Assembly (NCBI GenBank): GCA_030041255.1
Contig: JASHOF010000045.1
Span: forward strand, 1-64,000
DNA from: Acetobacteraceae bacterium
GTDB taxonomy: Bacteria; Pseudomonadota; Alphaproteobacteria; Acetobacterales; Acetobacteraceae
DNA: 64,000 bases
Reading direction: 5' to 3'
Part shown: piece by piece, positions 63,613-64,000 of the stretch
Numbering within the stretch: the stretch's first letter is position 1
Layout: each line of letters starts with the position of its first letter
Notes under the pieces: model-generated
What the model saw: the letters and a program-made list of their open reading frames with translations, nothing else
What the model was told of the DNA's origin: nothing
Database searches by the model: none
Translations under genes and position numbers: made by a program

Positions 63613-64000
63613 TGCCGCAGGACCGAGAGCCAGCTTGCTGCGCGAAGGACGCGGAATCCGCCGAGCCCCAGCACCAGCATCAGACCTTCGATGAAATCCT
63701 GCCAGAAGGCCGAAACATTGAACACGCCGAGCGCATTGAGGATGATCGAGAGCACGAAGCTGCCAAGGATCGGGCCAATCACCGTGCCGCGCCCGCCCAT
63801 CAGCGAAACCCCGCCGAGGACCGCCGCCGCCAGCGAGTTCAGCGTGTAGATGCCGCCGATGCTCGGATCCCCCGATGTCGTCTCGGCGGCAAGGAAAAGT
63901 GCCGTGATGGCGGAGAACAACCCCGCCAGCATGTAGCTCGCCAAGGCAACGCGCCGCACCGGCAGGCCCGAGATGCGCGCGCTCTCCGGATCATCGCCGA
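63609..64000 (-). CDS. Sugar-type ABC transporter permease (RbsC family), 5' end outside window
   Basis: Partial protein of ~129 residues, cut at the right edge; it reads in frame GDDPESARISGLPVRRVALASYML at the edge, the conserved cytoplasmic loop of RbsC-type permeases, followed by SIGGIYTLNSLAAAVLGGVSLMGGRGTVIG and helices to LSVLRQ. The stop overlaps the start of the second, broken permease (ATGA), so two permease subunits were encoded in tandem, as in heteromeric sugar importers. Substrate unknown; ATPase and binding-protein genes would be outside the window. Confidence 0.85.
   Translation of the reverse strand, partial: GDDPESARISGLPVRRVALASYMLAGLFSAITALFLAAETTSGDPSIGGIYTLNSLAAAVLGGVSLMGGRGTVIGPILGSFVLSIILNALGVFNVSAFWQDFIEGLMLVLGLGGFRVLRAASWLSVLRQ

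Noticed and set aside
1-64000. tRNA/rRNA genes, CRISPR arrays, transposases or attachment sites.
   Set aside because: Reading both strands showed no T-loop/anticodon patterns, regularly spaced repeats, DDE-type transposases or integrases. A tRNAscan or repeat search would confirm.

Overview
This is a GC-rich, densely packed chromosomal window that looks alphaproteobacterial. It carries a CcrM-type (GANTC) methyltransferase, the ubiquinol-cytochrome c chaperone/YceD pair next to bamE, a gatCAB operon, and the DUF3305/DUF3306 formate dehydrogenase accessory set. The exact order or genus cannot be read from the sequence. No rRNA, tRNA, CRISPR array, phage gene or intact insertion sequence was found.

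Layout. 1-4.8 kb (minus): a catabolic run with two metal-dependent amidohydrolases, a Rieske ferredoxin, a type II haloacid dehalogenase, KDPG aldolase, and a KDG kinase cut by the window edge. 4.9-11.3 kb: housekeeping genes (EF-G-like GTPase, ruvX, gatCAB, a glutathione transferase). 11.4-18.8 kb: polysaccharide genes, namely a glycosyltransferase, a 1238-residue protein with three glycosyltransferase domains, and a large membrane GT-C-like protein. 18.8-22.4 kb: ccrM, rnhB, bamE, and divergently the cbp3-like gene and yceD.

22.5-62.5 kb is an island of about 40 kb for one-carbon oxidation. It starts with a tungstate/molybdate ABC transporter (wtpABC), two unusual MoeA-like proteins (one fused to a periplasmic-binding-type domain), fdhD, mobA, a classical moeA, mobB and a lone BrnA-type antitoxin gene. 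Next comes a soluble NAD-type formate dehydrogenase whose beta subunit is a NuoE-NuoF fusion, as in the tungsten FDH1 of Methylobacterium. Directly downstream is a six-gene complex I/group 4 hydrogenase-like membrane module. Its large subunit has lost all four cysteine ligands of the NiFe site, so it resembles the energy-converting hydrogenase-related (Ehr) complexes. Both antiporter-like subunits keep the Glu/Lys residues linked to proton pumping, and the NuoB-like subunit carries a half-ferredoxin. A second, Tat-exported formate dehydrogenase (FdhABC) follows, with its chaperone, a Tat-target peptide, and the little-understood DUF3305, DUF3306, DUF6352, ligase-like and polyferredoxin genes. 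On the minus strand lies a carbon monoxide dehydrogenase operon coxMSLDE with the form I active-site motif AYRCSFR.

62.6-64 kb (minus): two sugar-type ABC permease genes. One is disrupted by an in-frame stop and a frameshift; the other is cut by the window end.

Working model (inference): the cell draws electrons from CO and formate. The wtp/moe/mob/fdhD genes supply W- or Mo-bis-MGD cofactor. Soluble FDH makes NADH, periplasmic FDH and CODH feed the quinone pool, and the Ehr-like complex links a formate-derived or other soluble donor to ion translocation without making H2.
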